A stretch of 64,000 nt of DNA, from NCBI RefSeq assembly GCF_050946405.1, contig NZ_JBMNUS010000004.1, forward strand, positions 62,001 through 126,000, in the 5' to 3' direction. The notes under the pieces were generated by a model, which saw only the letters and a list, made by a program, of their open reading frames with translations, was not told where the DNA came from and made no database searches. Every line of letters begins with the position of its first letter. Position 1 is the first letter of the stretch. The position numbers and the translations under genes were made by a program. The DNA comes from Pseudochelatococcus sp050946405. Lineage in GTDB: Bacteria; Pseudomonadota; Alphaproteobacteria; Rhizobiales; Beijerinckiaceae. Positions 63,981-64,000 of this stretch are shown here, in pieces.

Positions 63981-64000
63981 TGACGCCTCCCTTCTCAAGC

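Overview
The window is a high-GC chromosome segment from an alphaproteobacterium, most likely order Hyphomicrobiales (Rhizobiales). This rests on a Rhizobiales-type porin, short palindromic repeats of a kind common in that order, and a marked contrast between GC-rich genes and AT-rich gaps. I see no rRNA, tRNA, insertion sequence, integrase or replication origin. The organism is inferred from protein families only.

Layout. 1-5.2 kb: a two-component system overlapping a MacA/MacB efflux pair (macB runs off the left edge). 5.4-14.1 kb: an SGNH hydrolase, an anchored unknown protein, a GlxA-type regulator divergent from a cysteine hydrolase, and a sigma-54 activator facing an NAD-aldehyde dehydrogenase with a textbook -24/-12 promoter, a DUF779 partner and an alpha/beta hydrolase. 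14.3-21.5 kb: a complete type II-C CRISPR-Cas locus (tracrRNA, cas9, cas1, cas2, array of 30 intact plus 2 degenerate repeats). 21.7-25.1 kb: a large SF1 helicase of unknown role next to the array. 25.4-27.3 kb: a porin and an AT-rich gap. 27.3-38.3 kb: a six-gene minus-strand operon that is the most unusual part of the window. 38.9-46.4 kb: a siderophore ABC importer, a TonB-dependent receptor and an AraC regulator. 47.1-54.5 kb: a type II NADH dehydrogenase and the lactate operon lldP-lldR-lldD-dld with three matching operators. 54.7-60.8 kb: two transporters, a hydrolase and three local regulators. 60.8-64 kb: three genes of the beta-hydroxyaspartate cycle (bhcD, bhcC, bhcB).

The operon at 27.3-38.3 kb encodes, in transcription order: a 1155-residue protein joining a peptidoglycan amidase, a trypsin-like protease, a DRGH non-specific nuclease and a lysozyme-like domain; a protein ending in an M15-like peptidase; an EAD1-like domain fused to a trypsin-like protease; an EAD1-like domain fused to a helical region; a membrane protein resembling the segment that follows the NTPase in STAND proteins; and a subtilisin-like protease. 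Paired EAD-like domains, protease cascades and cell-wall or nucleic-acid-degrading effectors are hallmarks of prokaryotic biological-conflict (antiphage or suicide) systems. Together with CRISPR-Cas9 and the helicase, 14-38 kb reads as a defence island. The exact six-gene combination is not one I recognise.

Many gene pairs overlap by 4 bases (ATGA or GTGA), supporting operons in the efflux, cas, iron-uptake and lactate clusters. Where the longest frame starts without a ribosome-binding site, I moved the start to the first well-supported codon and say so.
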